64,000 nucleotides of DNA from Halobacillus fulvus (GTDB lineage Bacteria; Bacillota; Bacilli; Bacillales; Halobacillaceae). The position numbers and the translations under genes were made by a program. The first letter of the stretch is position 1, and each line of letters starts with the position of its first letter. This document shows positions 1-8,487 of the stretch, one piece after another. The DNA lies in assembly GCA_004078665.1 (NCBI GenBank), contig SCFO01000008.1, positions 83,051 through 147,050 of the forward strand, written 5' to 3'. Under the pieces are notes generated by a model that worked only from the letters and a program-made list of their open reading frames with translations, ran no database searches and was not told where the DNA came from.

Positions 1-1705
1 CGGAATCAGCTTAACCGGTGCACCCGTCATTTCAGAGGACATTAACAAGGCGAGTCAGGAAGATTTGAAAAATGCGGAACTGATCGGTCTCCCTGTCGCG
101 CTTATCATTCTATTGCTGGCTTTCGGTACTGTCGTCGCTTCCCTGCTCCCTCTCATCATTGGTGCCATTACAATCGTAGCCGGGTTTGGTGTACTCGCGA
201 TCATCGGTCAGGACACGCAGCTTTCCATTTTTATACTGAATATCGCCCCGATGATTGGCCTCGCCTTAAGTATTGATTTTGCCTTACTTTTCATCAATCG
301 GTACCGTGAAGAGTTGTCGAAGCAGGAGAAGGGCGCAGCGTTACGCACAACCATTGAAACAGCCGGCCGTTCCATCATTTTCTCGGCCGTCTGTGTCTTT
401 ATCGGACTCGCCGCAATGAGTGTCATACAAGTCGATATCTTCACAAATATCGCCCTTGGCGGAACCGTGGTCATCATCCTAGCGGTGCTCAGTTCGCTCA
501 CACTGCTTCCGTCTCTTCTCTATCTTTTGGATTCCAAAATCGACAAGTGGCGGATCATCCCTAAGGACAAAGATACAACCCCGCGCTGGCGTACCTTCGC
601 TCGTTGGGTGATGAAACACCCGGTCTTTATTGCGCTCACCGCGTTCGTGCTGCTCTTTATTGGAGTATTGCCCGTTTTTAATATGAACCTGTCCATTCCG
701 ACGGTCGATGCATTGCCTGAATCGTATGAATCACGAGCCGCTTTTGACACGATTGATGAAACCTTCATGTCAGATCAGGAAAGTACGGCTTATATCATTG
801 CAGAACGGGAGGACGGATGGCTGGAAGGAGACGGATTAGAAGCGATGAAGGAGTTGCAGGACCGCTTGACCGAACCCGAGATCGTCGATTCTGTCGATAC
901 GTTGTTTACGGCGAGCGACATCGATTCTCCTGAAGAGCTCGCTGCTACATTGGAACAACCGCAGGCCCGGGAACAGCTAGAACCTGCCATCGACCAGTTC
1001 ACGTCCGATGAAAAGCTTATGATCCCTGTAAACTTAACGGTGGCTGCCAATTCAAACGCAGCTCAAGACCTCATGGCAGAATGGTCAGAGGCTTCCTGGC
1101 AAATGGATGTTATGATCGGCGGACAACCGAAGTTCAACGAGGAAATCTACACCGAAATTTATGATAAGATCGGCATTACATTGGCGATCATTATCCTTTC
1201 GACCTTCATCATTTTAATGATCGCGTTCCGTTCGATTCTGATTCCGCTGAAGGCGATCTTGATGAACATCATCGGCCTTGCTTCCACTTTCGGTGTCTTG
1301 GTCTGGCTGTTTCAAGGGGGACACTTCGGTCTGGATGAAGCAGATATCGCACTTATTCTTCCAGTCATTGTTTTTAGCCTTGTTTTTGGGTTAAGTATGG
1401 ATTATGAAGTGTTTTTAATTTCAAGAATCCGGGAGTTTTACTTAGAAACGGGAGACAACACAAAATCAACGATTGAGGGACTCGCGAATACGAGTAAAAT
1501 CATTACATCGGCTGCCCTGATCATGATTGTGATCACAGGTGCCTTCGCTTTTACTGGCGTAGTTCCCGTCAAACAAATCGGCATTGGCATTGCCATTGCG
1601 ATTTTTATCGATGCGACGATTATCCGCCTGCTCCTCGTTCCTAGTCTGATGAAGCTGATGGGTGATTGGAACTGGTGGCTTCCGTTCAGTAAAGGCCGTA
1701 AATAA
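1..1705 (+). CDS. MMPL-family membrane transporter, 3' part of gene
   Basis: The reading frame is open from the first bases of the window, so the gene starts upstream; the last 568 codons are visible. The protein alternates membrane bundles and a soluble loop: several hydrophobic helices, a polar extracytoplasmic stretch at about residues 215-370 of the visible part, then a second bundle. Each bundle carries the acidic motif of MMPL/RND permeases (LSIDFALLFINRYRE in the first, LSMDYEVFLISRIRE in the second), where the Asp is part of the proton relay. The closest type is B. subtilis YdfJ. It probably exports lipids or drugs by proton antiport; the substrate cannot be read from the sequence. 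No clear terminator follows the TAA; a repeat element begins 36 bp downstream. Confidence 0.9.
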   Translation, partial: GISLTGAPVISEDINKASQEDLKNAELIGLPVALIILLLAFGTVVASLLPLIIGAITIVAGFGVLAIIGQDTQLSIFILNIAPMIGLALSIDFALLFINRYREELSKQEKGAALRTTIETAGRSIIFSAVCVFIGLAAMSVIQVDIFTNIALGGTVVIILAVLSSLTLLPSLLYLLDSKIDKWRIIPKDKDTTPRWRTFARWVMKHPVFIALTAFVLLFIGVLPVFNMNLSIPTVDALPESYESRAAFDTIDETFMSDQESTAYIIAEREDGWLEGDGLEAMKELQDRLTEPEIVDSVDTLFTASDIDSPEELAATLEQPQAREQLEPAIDQFTSDEKLMIPVNLTVAANSNAAQDLMAEWSEASWQMDVMIGGQPKFNEEIYTEIYDKIGITLAIIILSTFIILMIAFRSILIPLKAILMNIIGLASTFGVLVWLFQGGHFGLDEADIALILPVIVFSLVFGLSMDYEVFLISRIREFYLETGDNTKSTIEGLANTSKIITSAALIMIVITGAFAFTGVVPVKQIGIGIAIAIFIDATIIRLLLVPSLMKLMGDWNWWLPFSKGRK

Positions 1706-1740
1706 GGTGAATCGATGCAATCAAATAAGGCTTTTAACCG

Positions 1741-1909
1741 CTTCCGTTTTTTATGACAGAGCCTGGAGGGGCGGGAAATAACTCGCTTTCCATGGGCGGG
1801 CGCTGAGCTTCCTCGGAGCACAGCTCCTGTGGGATCTCAGCCTGCCCTTTCCTCCCCATAGGAGTCTCGTCATTTCCCGCCCCTCCTTCCCAAAATAGAT
1901 GAACGGAAG
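1741..1909 (+). repeat. Nested inverted-repeat element, copy 1
   Basis: Outer ends CTTCCGTT / AACGGAAG flank 15-16 nt linkers and an inner core (1765-1886) bounded by GGAGGGGCGGGAAAT / ATTTCCCGCCCCTCC. The core contains the shared string CATGGGCGGGCGCTGAGC. The same layout recurs at 5632, 40709 and 50795. This copy lies between two convergent genes. Confidence 0.85.
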
Positions 1910-2066
1910 CCTTATGTTTAAAATGTTTTACAAGTTGAATTAGCCATACGTGCATTGGAGTCCTTCTTCATTACATCCATACTGACATCTAACATATAAA
2001 GGAAACGGTGAAATCCATTGCTTTTTACAGACCCACACGCCATATGAATCCAAAATAAACCATTAT

Positions 2067-2095
2067 AAAAGAAGCGGCCAGGGGGCCGCTTCTTA
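2067..2095 (-). terminator. Rho-independent terminator of the cation antiporter
   Basis: Stem AAGAAGCGGCC / GGCCGCTTCTT with a 4-nt loop, followed on the minus strand by a T-rich tract; it overlaps the stop region of the antiporter gene. Confidence 0.75.
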
Positions 2096-3079
2096 TTTGA
2101 TCTGAAAGACAAAATAAGTGGTGACAAAATAGGTAATGACGATCAGAGTAGACGGCAGAAGATAGCCCCAGGATCTCGCTTTCCTTCTCGTAATACTAAG
2201 AATCACAAGCAAGATGAACACAATGGAAGCCGCTCCCGTAATTAAATTCGCCGGGCTTGATTCCGCCAACAGATTCCCTCTGAAATAAATAGCGTCCGTG
2301 ATGGCTAAAATCATCAAGTTGAACGCATTACTTCCAAGCAGCGAACTGATTCCGAGATTGAAGTTCCTCAGTTTCAGAGCCGTCCCTACACTAACCGCAT
2401 CAGGAAGAGACGTACTGATCGCTACCAAAAAGGCGCCAACGAATGAAGCACCGATACCCGTAATGACAGAAATCCTCTCCGCAGTAATCGTCAAGACACT
2501 TCCGATCACCATGATCGCAACAGCCGCCCCGATAAAACGAGTCAGCACCTGTTTGTACGTGAATTCAGAATACCTTTCATTCTGCCGCTTCACTTTTCTA
2601 CCTTTATATTCTGTTCGGTCATTGATATATTTCGAACCTACAAAGTACAAAATGACAATGGCAATCGACGTATAGCTGATATGAAAAATATGGGTCGGCA
2701 ATGTCAATCCTAAACCGACAATGACAATCAGCGTCATCATAATGACAAGCCATCCATACAATTTGCTTTCTACCGTCGCATGGGTCATGATCTGATACTT
2801 TCGATACACGATATCAAAAATAGCCAAGCCCATAATATTAAATAAATTACTTCCAATCAGATTTCCAACTGCCAAGTCCGGGGAGTCGATGGCGATCGCT
2901 GTCACACTAGAGGTTAATTCCGGCAAGGAAATCGCAATGCCGATGATCGCTCCCATAAAGGCAGATGACGCGCTCGTTTTTTCTTTCACAGCGTCCCCGT
3001 AAATGGATAACCGGGAGGCAACAAAAAATGTCAACACTCCTGAAAGGAAGAAAAGTACAAAGACGAGCCAGTCACTCAT
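2093..3079 (-). CDS. Sodium/calcium exchanger (CaCA) family membrane protein
   Basis: A 328-residue integral membrane protein with about ten hydrophobic helices and the two alpha repeats that define the Ca2+:cation antiporter superfamily. Repeat 1, near residues 45-90, carries ISLPELTSS and GNLIGSNLFN; repeat 2, near residues 215-255, carries ISTSLPDAVS and SSLLGSNAFN. The two repeats have inverted topology and together form the ion site. It likely exchanges Na+ or H+ for Ca2+ or K+, a useful activity in a salt-loving cell, but ion selectivity is not readable. The start follows an AAGGGG ribosome site. The gene stands alone with its own terminator. Confidence 0.88.
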   Translation of the reverse strand: MSDWLVFVLFFLSGVLTFFVASRLSIYGDAVKEKTSASSAFMGAIIGIAISLPELTSSVTAIAIDSPDLAVGNLIGSNLFNIMGLAIFDIVYRKYQIMTHATVESKLYGWLVIMMTLIVIVGLGLTLPTHIFHISYTSIAIVILYFVGSKYINDRTEYKGRKVKRQNERYSEFTYKQVLTRFIGAAVAIMVIGSVLTITAERISVITGIGASFVGAFLVAISTSLPDAVSVGTALKLRNFNLGISSLLGSNAFNLMILAITDAIYFRGNLLAESSPANLITGAASIVFILLVILSITRRKARSWGYLLPSTLIVITYFVTTYFVFQIK

Positions 3080-3270
3080 TCTCTAGTCCCCTTTCTTCAC
3101 ACTACCAACGTCTATCCCCATTCCCTCCACCTGATCTTCTAAAACACCCCTTGATTTGGCATATATGGAAATCATTAAATTGTAAAAAGACTGAAATGAA
3201 ATGGAACATGCCAGAAGACGAAGATTTCCGAATTTCAGGCAGACAACTACTCATCCTACCCACAAACAGC

Positions 3271-3308
3271 AAAAAAACGCATGAAATCTTCTTCGATTTC
3301 ATGCGTTT
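3271..3308 (-). terminator. Terminator of the desaturase/methyltransferase pair
   Basis: Perfect stem CGCATGAAATC / GATTTCATGCG with a TTCTTC loop and, on the minus strand, a run of seven T. It follows the desaturase stop codon by about 20 bp. Confidence 0.85.
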
Positions 3309-3327
3309 CACTTTTAAAATTCTTTTG

Positions 3328-4830
3328 TTACGATTTGACTGTTTGCTGCGCTTCCTGCTTAATCAAATCCGCCGTCAATTGCCCGGAGAGCGTCACCATT
3401 GGAACGCCTCCACCTGGGTGAGTAGAACCTCCTACAAAGTAGAGGTTTTCATAAATCCGACTTTTCGACGGAATCTTGAACCCTCCATTTGTTTTCTTAT
3501 CGGCTGCGATACCATAAATCGATCCTCCGTTTGGCCCGTAAAGAGATTCCAGATCCTCAGGAGTAAAACGATACTCAAACTCGACGGAGTCTCGTAGCCC
3601 TTCCATCCCCATTCGTTCCAGCTTATCTAATACGAGTTCGCGATACTGATCCCAGTCCACTGGCTTACGCTTTCCATTTTTAAGTGGCGGCACGTGGGTC
3701 AAAACGAATAAATTATCCTTTCCTTCCGGTGCCTGAGTATCATCAGATCGAGAAGAAATCCCGATATAGATTGTCGGGTCATCAGCCGTCTTGCCCTGAT
3801 CGAAAATCTGCTTGAATTCTTTTTCAGGATCTTCAGAGAAAAAGAAATTATGGTGTTTCAGATTATCGAACTTCTTGTCTGTGCCAAGCAGAAGAACGAG
3901 CCCTGAAACAGTAGGTTCGAATTTCTTCTCGAGAGATTTCGTCTCTTTTTTCACTTTCGAAGAATCCGGAGCCAACCTGCGATAAGCTGGGATCGCCTCT
4001 AAATTGGATACGACGATATCCGCTTCGTGTACCTTGCCATCCTCTGTTTCCACACCCACGATTCGGTCTCCATCCTCGACAAGGCGTTTGACAGGAGCGT
4101 TTAACTGAACATCTACACGCAGCTCTTCCATCAAGCGGCCCATTCCTTCAGCGATCTTGTACATTCCACCTTGGACATAATGGATGCCTAGACCGAGCTG
4201 GACGTACACGAGTTGATTCAGGATCGCTGGCGAAGCATACGGGTTTGACCCCACATACATGACAAAGAAATTGAACAGCTGCTCTAAATACTTGTTATCA
4301 AAATGCTTATGCGTGGATTTTGCCACTGTGCTCAGCGGATCCATTTGAAGAAGCTCACTGAGCTTATGATGATTCTTCAAATCTTTCAGATCCTGAATAC
4401 TATATTTGTAAAAGCTCTTCATGCAAAGCTCATACATATCCTGACTGTAGGATAAGAAATCCGTCAGTTTACGATTCGGACGTTCCGTAACCTTCGCCAT
4501 CTCTTCAAGCATTTGAGGCAAGTCACTCGTCACATCCAGCTGTGTCCCATCTTCAAAGAATGTCCGCCACTGAGGCTCTACCCGCTCGACCGTTATGTAG
4601 TCCTCCAGGCGACGGTGAACACTCTCAAACAGCTGTTCCAATACCCATGGCATCGTTAAAATCGACGGACCAGTATCAAACGTAAACCCTTTTCCTTCCC
4701 GTTTATTTAACTTTCCACCTATATTACTGTTCTTCTCAATGACCTGAACATCGTACCCGTCACCAGCAAGGCGAATAGCTGCTGACATTCCACCAAGACC
4801 TGCACCGACAACAATCGCTTTCTTTTTCAC
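3328..4830 (-). CDS. Phytoene desaturase/carotenoid oxidase family FAD protein (CrtI/CrtN-like)
   Basis: A FAD-dependent amine-oxidase-fold protein of about 500 residues. The dinucleotide-binding motif GAGLGGMSAAIRLA lies next to the N-terminus, followed by EKNSNIGGKL and FDTGPSILTMP, all typical of CrtI/CrtN/CrtP desaturases. The C-terminal FAD signature FVGGSTHPGGGVP is present. Such enzymes desaturate or oxidise C30/C40 carotenoid chains at the membrane; which step is catalysed here is not clear, and no crtM/crtB synthase is nearby. I choose the GTG at 4830 because GGAGGTGGAGGA sits just upstream; an ATG at 4848 is possible but lacks a ribosome site. It is 20 bp behind the methyltransferase-like gene and shares its terminator. 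Confidence 0.85.
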   Translation of the reverse strand: MKKKAIVVGAGLGGMSAAIRLAGDGYDVQVIEKNSNIGGKLNKREGKGFTFDTGPSILTMPWVLEQLFESVHRRLEDYITVERVEPQWRTFFEDGTQLDVTSDLPQMLEEMAKVTERPNRKLTDFLSYSQDMYELCMKSFYKYSIQDLKDLKNHHKLSELLQMDPLSTVAKSTHKHFDNKYLEQLFNFFVMYVGSNPYASPAILNQLVYVQLGLGIHYVQGGMYKIAEGMGRLMEELRVDVQLNAPVKRLVEDGDRIVGVETEDGKVHEADIVVSNLEAIPAYRRLAPDSSKVKKETKSLEKKFEPTVSGLVLLLGTDKKFDNLKHHNFFFSEDPEKEFKQIFDQGKTADDPTIYIGISSRSDDTQAPEGKDNLFVLTHVPPLKNGKRKPVDWDQYRELVLDKLERMGMEGLRDSVEFEYRFTPEDLESLYGPNGGSIYGIAADKKTNGGFKIPSKSRIYENLYFVGGSTHPGGGVPMVTLSGQLTADLIKQEAQQTVKS

Positions 4831-4850
4831 CAAATCCTCCACCTCCATAA

Positions 4851-5408
4851 TTAATAGACAAATGGAATCAACCGGTATCTTGATTTGCACCAATTCCGGT
4901 AAAGATCCCCGTGAGCTTCTATAAGCATCGCTTCCTCTATGCGGATTCTATGTAATAAAGCGACGGTGACTAACATCCCACAACCGAAAGCGGTCCATAG
5001 ATTTCCGACTCCAAGACAAAATCCTACGACAATACAAAACAATCCCGTATATAAAGGGTGTCTTAACTTCCTGTAGGGACCTGAGCTGACCAGCTTATCC
5101 CCTTGCTGCACAGATACGTCTCTTGTGAACTGTTCTTTCAGGTGCAGGATGCCCCAATACCTGAGAAGGACACCTCCCGTAAATAAAAACAGTCCCGCCC
5201 AGTGAAGAACCGGCGAGGTAATCACACCTATGTCCAATTCACGCATAAATAAAGAAACGCTAACTGCCAACAAAATCGCCACAAGAATGAGAGGGAACGA
5301 TTGTCGCTCTAGCCTGCCCCCTTCCTCAGGGTGACGATTACGAAAAAGGATGAACTCGAACAGCCATGCGGCTGCAACCATTAGAAACAGGATTTCGAAT
5401 GGATTCAT
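4851..5408 (-). CDS. Isoprenylcysteine carboxyl methyltransferase-like membrane protein
   Basis: About 185 residues with four to five hydrophobic helices. The C-terminal half has the ICMT/PEMT signature: SSGPYRKLRHPLYTGLF, the RHPxY core that forms part of the S-adenosylmethionine site. Bacterial members methylate small lipid-like substrates or are uncharacterised. The pairing with a carotenoid-type desaturase 20 bp downstream suggests work on an isoprenoid, but this is inference. The ATG at 5408 has a modest AAGGA site and overlaps (ATGA) the stop of a 12-codon reading frame with a far stronger site, so translation may be coupled. Confidence 0.75.
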   Translation of the reverse strand: MNPFEILFLMVAAAWLFEFILFRNRHPEEGGRLERQSFPLILVAILLAVSVSLFMRELDIGVITSPVLHWAGLFLFTGGVLLRYWGILHLKEQFTRDVSVQQGDKLVSSGPYRKLRHPLYTGLFCIVVGFCLGVGNLWTAFGCGMLVTVALLHRIRIEEAMLIEAHGDLYRNWCKSRYRLIPFVY

Positions 5409-5443
5409 GTATAGTAATTCCTTAGACGTATAAGCTTGAACAT
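5405..5443 (-). CDS. Possible 12-residue leader peptide coupled to the methyltransferase gene
   Basis: Reads MFKLIRLRNYYT. Its ATG has a strong AGGAGGG site at good spacing, and its TGA overlaps the ATG of the following gene as ATGA. There is no in-frame start of the larger gene that could use the strong site. It may be a translational-coupling leader; a chance frame cannot be excluded. Confidence 0.35.
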   Translation of the reverse strand: MFKLIRLRNYYT

Positions 5444-5631
5444 ATTCGTCCCTCCTCTTCCTGTCACAGCTGCTACCCTTAACCATTCCCATTCCCAAAG
5501 GGTTTTAAACGAAAGTATTCTGAAAATAATCAAAAGATAGAATAGGGAAATTATGATAAAATTATGGATATGTTTGAGATCACCATTCACTAGTTAAGCG
5601 ATTTTAAGCGAGTGATCGATAGGCCTAAATA

Positions 5632-5804
5632 GTTTCCTTTGCGCTTAACAGATATTGGAGGGGCGGGAGATACCTCGCTTTCCATGGGCGGGCGCTGAGC
5701 TTCCTCGTCGCTTTGCTCCTGCGGGATCTCAGCCTGCCCTCTCCTCCCCATAGGAGTCTTCGGCATTTCCCGCCCCTCCTTCCCGAGTATAGCTGAACGG
5801 AAAC
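5632..5804 (+). repeat. Nested inverted-repeat element, copy 2
   Basis: Same orientation as copy 1. The outer left end is slightly decayed (GTTTCCTTT), the outer right end is AACGGAAAC; linkers are 16 nt each. The core at 5657-5779 is bounded by GGAGGGGCGGGAGAT and ATTTCCCGCCCCTCC. It sits in the 615-bp divergent gap between the methyltransferase-like gene and a small membrane-protein gene. The rest of that gap (5409-5631, 5805-6023) shows only the mini-ORF and an AT-rich stretch with a TATAAT at 5877. Confidence 0.85.
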
Positions 5805-6023
5805 ACCACTTGCAGAGCATGTTATGGAAAAAGAAGACTTTAACTTGAAGCCGTGACTATACGTTTCTTTTATTTTCTATAATATGGAAATGGTGTTATC
5901 TGTAGCAAAAATATGGGCTGGTGTGGTGGTTAAAGGAACTGATTTTCCACCAAATCTCTTTTTTCAAAGCTCAAAAGAATCTACTCATCAAAATCACATA
6001 CATGTTAACAGGAGGAATTACCA

Positions 6024-6287
6024 ATGATATCGATTCTATATGTGACCGCCTTGCTTATCGGGATCACAATCGCTTGTTTGCGGGCAAAGAAATACAAAGA
6101 ACAACACGGGTCTTACGGTTCTTGGAGACAGTATATGACATCGGGCTGTTTCTTCACCATGTCTTTGGTTCTTTTTATCGCAATACAAGCAGATTGGTTA
6201 GGTATAGCCAGTACAGCACTAGCCTTAGTTTTGCTCATCGCGGCTGCTTATTTCACTCGTTATCTGCCTGCAAAGACAGAGGCATAA
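6024..6287 (+). CDS. Small membrane protein, unknown function
   Basis: An 87-residue protein preceded by an excellent AGGAGG site. Three hydrophobic segments are visible: residues 2-19, about 38-55 and 57-77, with a basic, polar stretch (RAKKYKEQHGSYGSW) between the first two. I do not recognise the family. It is followed after 3 bp by another small membrane-protein gene, so the two form an operon ending at a shared terminator. Confidence 0.75.
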   Translation: MISILYVTALLIGITIACLRAKKYKEQHGSYGSWRQYMTSGCFFTMSLVLFIAIQADWLGIASTALALVLLIAAAYFTRYLPAKTEA

Positions 6288-6290
6288 CCC

Positions 6291-6440
6291 ATGGAGGCGT
6301 TCTACTGGTTCTTTATTTTATCCGTAGTCATCGCGACGTTTTTCGTCATTTTTACATCTCTTTCGAAAAAGAGTTACTGGGTGATGGGAATCATTGCGGT
6401 TCTCTACGCGCTCATTCTCACCTGGAGCAGCTTTAACTAA
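6291..6440 (+). CDS. Very small membrane protein (49 aa), unknown function
   Basis: Begins MEAFYWFFILSVVIATFF and has two hydrophobic helices (about residues 3-22 and 29-47) separated by SLSKKSY. Its start lies 3 bp after the previous stop and an AGAGG site lies inside the end of the preceding gene. The close spacing, clean terminator downstream and good hydrophobic pattern make it a likely real gene. No family assignment. Confidence 0.65.
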   Translation: MEAFYWFFILSVVIATFFVIFTSLSKKSYWVMGIIAVLYALILTWSSFN

Positions 6441-6456
6441 TCCCCTTTCCCCCATC

Positions 6457-6484
6457 AAAAAAAAGACCGGCTGAACCGGTCTTT
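6457..6484. terminator. Bidirectional terminator between convergent small genes
   Basis: AAAGACCGG / CCGGTCTTT stem with a 5-nt loop, A-run on the left and T-rich tract on the right, serving both the plus-strand pair and the minus-strand gene. Confidence 0.8.
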
Positions 6485-6706
6485 CTACGACTTTCCTCTC
6501 TGCTTATTGATCGCTTCACGTATGTGATAAAGCTCTGCATACATGGCAGTAGCATACACGCTAATGATACTCAAAAACATCGATAGTACGAAAACAGAGC
6601 CATCTAAACCGAATCCTAGTACAGAAGCAAAACCTACGATGGCCCCTATAATGATACCGATACCGGTTAATAGAATAATTTTTTGTAAGGTTACAGAATA
6701 AAACAT
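6485..6706 (-). CDS. Small two-helix membrane protein, unknown function
   Basis: A 73-residue protein starting MFYSVTLQKIILLTG after GGAGAGGTGG. Two helices are visible (about residues 9-30 and 36-55) followed by a basic, charged tail. The ATG at 6706 is chosen over longer in-frame starts because of the ribosome site. It stands between a shared terminator and the terminator of the symporter gene. Family not recognised. Confidence 0.65.
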   Translation of the reverse strand: MFYSVTLQKIILLTGIGIIIGAIVGFASVLGFGLDGSVFVLSMFLSIISVYATAMYAELYHIREAINKQRGKS

Positions 6707-6781
6707 ACGACCACCTCTCCTCAACGAATTTATTTTCATATACCCGTGAGAACAGTCAGTTACACATGCTGTCAGAACATG

Positions 6782-6814
6782 AAAAAACCGCCACCTCAAA
6801 GGTAGCGGTTTAAT
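6782..6814 (-). terminator. Terminator of the dicarboxylate/amino-acid symporter
   Basis: Stem AACCGCCACCT / AGGTAGCGGTT with one mismatch and a short loop, then T-run on the minus strand, directly behind the stop codon. Confidence 0.75.
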
Positions 6815-6817
6815 TTA

Positions 6818-8053
6818 TTAGGCGTACATACGCTCTTCGTTCGACTTCTCGTGTTTTTTCTCAGTTTCAGCTACGACAACGGCACAAGCTGCGTCACCTG
6901 TAATATTCAAGGATGTACGAGCCATATCAAGCAAACGGTCGATTCCGATGATCAAAGCGATACCTTCAACTGGAAGGGATACTTGATTCAAGACCATCGC
7001 AAGCATGATCAGACCGACACCTGGTACACCTGCCGTACCGATACTTGCAAGTACAGCGGTGAGGATGACCATCATGATTTGCGACATGGATAGGTCAGTG
7101 CTGTAGACCTGCGCGATGAAGACGGTCGCAACACCTTGCATGATTGCTGTACCATCCATGTTGATTGTGGCTCCTAGCGGTTGTACGAAGCTACTGATCG
7201 GCTTTGGTACTCCAAGCTTTTCCTGAGCCTGTTTCATGGAAATCGGTAAAGTCGAGCTACTGCTTGACGTACTGAATCCGACGGTCATGGCCGGGAAGAA
7301 CCCTTTAAGGAATTTGATGAAGTTCATTTTTCCTAAAAGCGTAACCGCAGAACCGTACGTGACGGCACCGTGGATAATCAGGGCGGCGATGACTACAAAC
7401 ATGTACATCAGCATAGCTTGGGCTCCATCGAGTCCCATCGACCCGATGGCAGATGCAAGCAAACCAAAAGCACCATACGGCGCGAACTTCATGATCAGGT
7501 TTACAAGATACATCATGATCTCATTTCCCTGTTCGATCAACTTCATAATGCCCTCTGTCTTCTTCCCTAGCATCGCTAAGGCAAGACCGATGAAGATTGA
7601 AAAGGCAATAATCTGAAGCATATTCCCTTCAACCATCGCTTGGATCGGGTTGGTCGGAATAATATTCGTAAAGGTTTCGACAACAGATGGCGCTTCCTGG
7701 CTTTCATATTCTGCACCAGATGGATCGATATCTATATTCCCCGGCTGAACGATAAACGCAAGGGAGATCGCAATCGCAATTGCAATAGTCGTTGAAATCA
7801 GGAAAAATCCAATCGTTTTCCCACCGATACGTCCTAGCTTCTTCGGATCACCTAGAGAAGCCGTTCCCAATGTGATGGAGAAGAATACGATCGGTACGAC
7901 AAGCATCTTAATTAAGTTTAAGAATACTGTACCGAGGGGACTGAAAACATAAGTGTCTAATTGAGTGAATAAATCTGGGGCTGTAAAATGCAAGGTTAAG
8001 CCAACAATGGCACCTAAAATTAACCCAATGAATATTTTTGTCGTCAAATTCAT
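6818..8053 (-). CDS. Glutamate/aspartate:cation symporter (DAACS/SDF family)
   Basis: A 411-residue secondary transporter of the inner membrane. The serine-rich hairpin STSSSSSTLP near residue 265, the NMDGTAIMQG motif near residue 298 and the late helix LLDMARTSLNITGD near residue 380 are all present. The last motif keeps the Asp, Arg, Thr, Asn and Asp that bind acidic amino acids in GltP/GltPh, whereas DctA-type carriers differ there; glutamate or aspartate is therefore the likely substrate, driven by Na+ or H+. A GGAGG site precedes the ATG. Single gene with its own terminator. Confidence 0.9.
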   Translation of the reverse strand: MNLTTKIFIGLILGAIVGLTLHFTAPDLFTQLDTYVFSPLGTVFLNLIKMLVVPIVFFSITLGTASLGDPKKLGRIGGKTIGFFLISTTIAIAIAISLAFIVQPGNIDIDPSGAEYESQEAPSVVETFTNIIPTNPIQAMVEGNMLQIIAFSIFIGLALAMLGKKTEGIMKLIEQGNEIMMYLVNLIMKFAPYGAFGLLASAIGSMGLDGAQAMLMYMFVVIAALIIHGAVTYGSAVTLLGKMNFIKFLKGFFPAMTVGFSTSSSSSTLPISMKQAQEKLGVPKPISSFVQPLGATINMDGTAIMQGVATVFIAQVYSTDLSMSQIMMVILTAVLASIGTAGVPGVGLIMLAMVLNQVSLPVEGIALIIGIDRLLDMARTSLNITGDAACAVVVAETEKKHEKSNEERMYA

Positions 8054-8445
8054 TGTGTAACCTCCTCAACTTCTTGATGTAAATGCCCTGTCGCAAGGTT
8101 ATACAGCGACCATTCCTGGCATTGTGCTATTTAGTTTTTTATGTGGGATTGGCTTGTGAGTACCGAGAATAAATGATGGAAAAAACGATGGGCAATTGTC
8201 TGAAAATAGTTTCAATTAAAGTAAGTTGGAAACGCGCCATAATAGATTATAGCACAGCAATTATCTAGTGTTAATAGCAAAAAGTGACAGATAATGTTGA
8301 AAAATAAAACTGATGGAAAAGTCCCTGTTTTCAATTCCTCATTCTTTTTCCTTAAACTATCATTTTCATCATTTGATTCATTCCATATACCTATATATGA
8401 TGACTCCCGAACAGCCATTCACTTCTAAAAACGAATCCAAATGTA
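8054..8445. other. Gene-free spacer upstream of the symporter
   Basis: About 390 bp, AT-rich, holding the symporter's ribosome site and presumably its promoter. I see no convincing consensus promoter, repeat or short gene; short open frames here lack ribosome sites. Confidence 0.5.
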
Positions 8446-8486
8446 TAAAAGAAGGCTACCCTTTCATTAAGGATAGCCTTCTTTAT
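8446..8486 (-). terminator. Terminator of the S-box operon
   Basis: Stem AAGAAGGCTA / TAGCCTTCTT with a further CCTT/AAGG pairing towards the loop, placed directly after the acetate-CoA ligase stop. It ends the whole minus-strand operon starting near 14858. Confidence 0.75.
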
Positions 8487-8487
8487 G

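Noticed and set aside
1734-1955. Open frames across the repeat copies that give a recurring peptide (GRKGQAEIPQE-type)
   Set aside because: The same peptide appears only because the repeat DNA is conserved; the frames differ outside the core, copy 4 reads it in another frame, and no ribosome sites fit.
2298-2675. 125-codon plus-strand frame opposite the cation antiporter
   Set aside because: Antisense shadow of a well-supported gene, with no ribosome site.
3328-4893. Longer N-terminus for the desaturase starting at 4893
   Set aside because: It would overlap the methyltransferase-like gene and place the GAGLGG motif too far from the start; GGAGGTGGAGGA supports the GTG at 4830.
5921-6436. 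171-codon plus-strand frame over the two small membrane-protein genes
   Set aside because: Another frame of the same DNA; its start lacks a ribosome site while both small genes have good ones.
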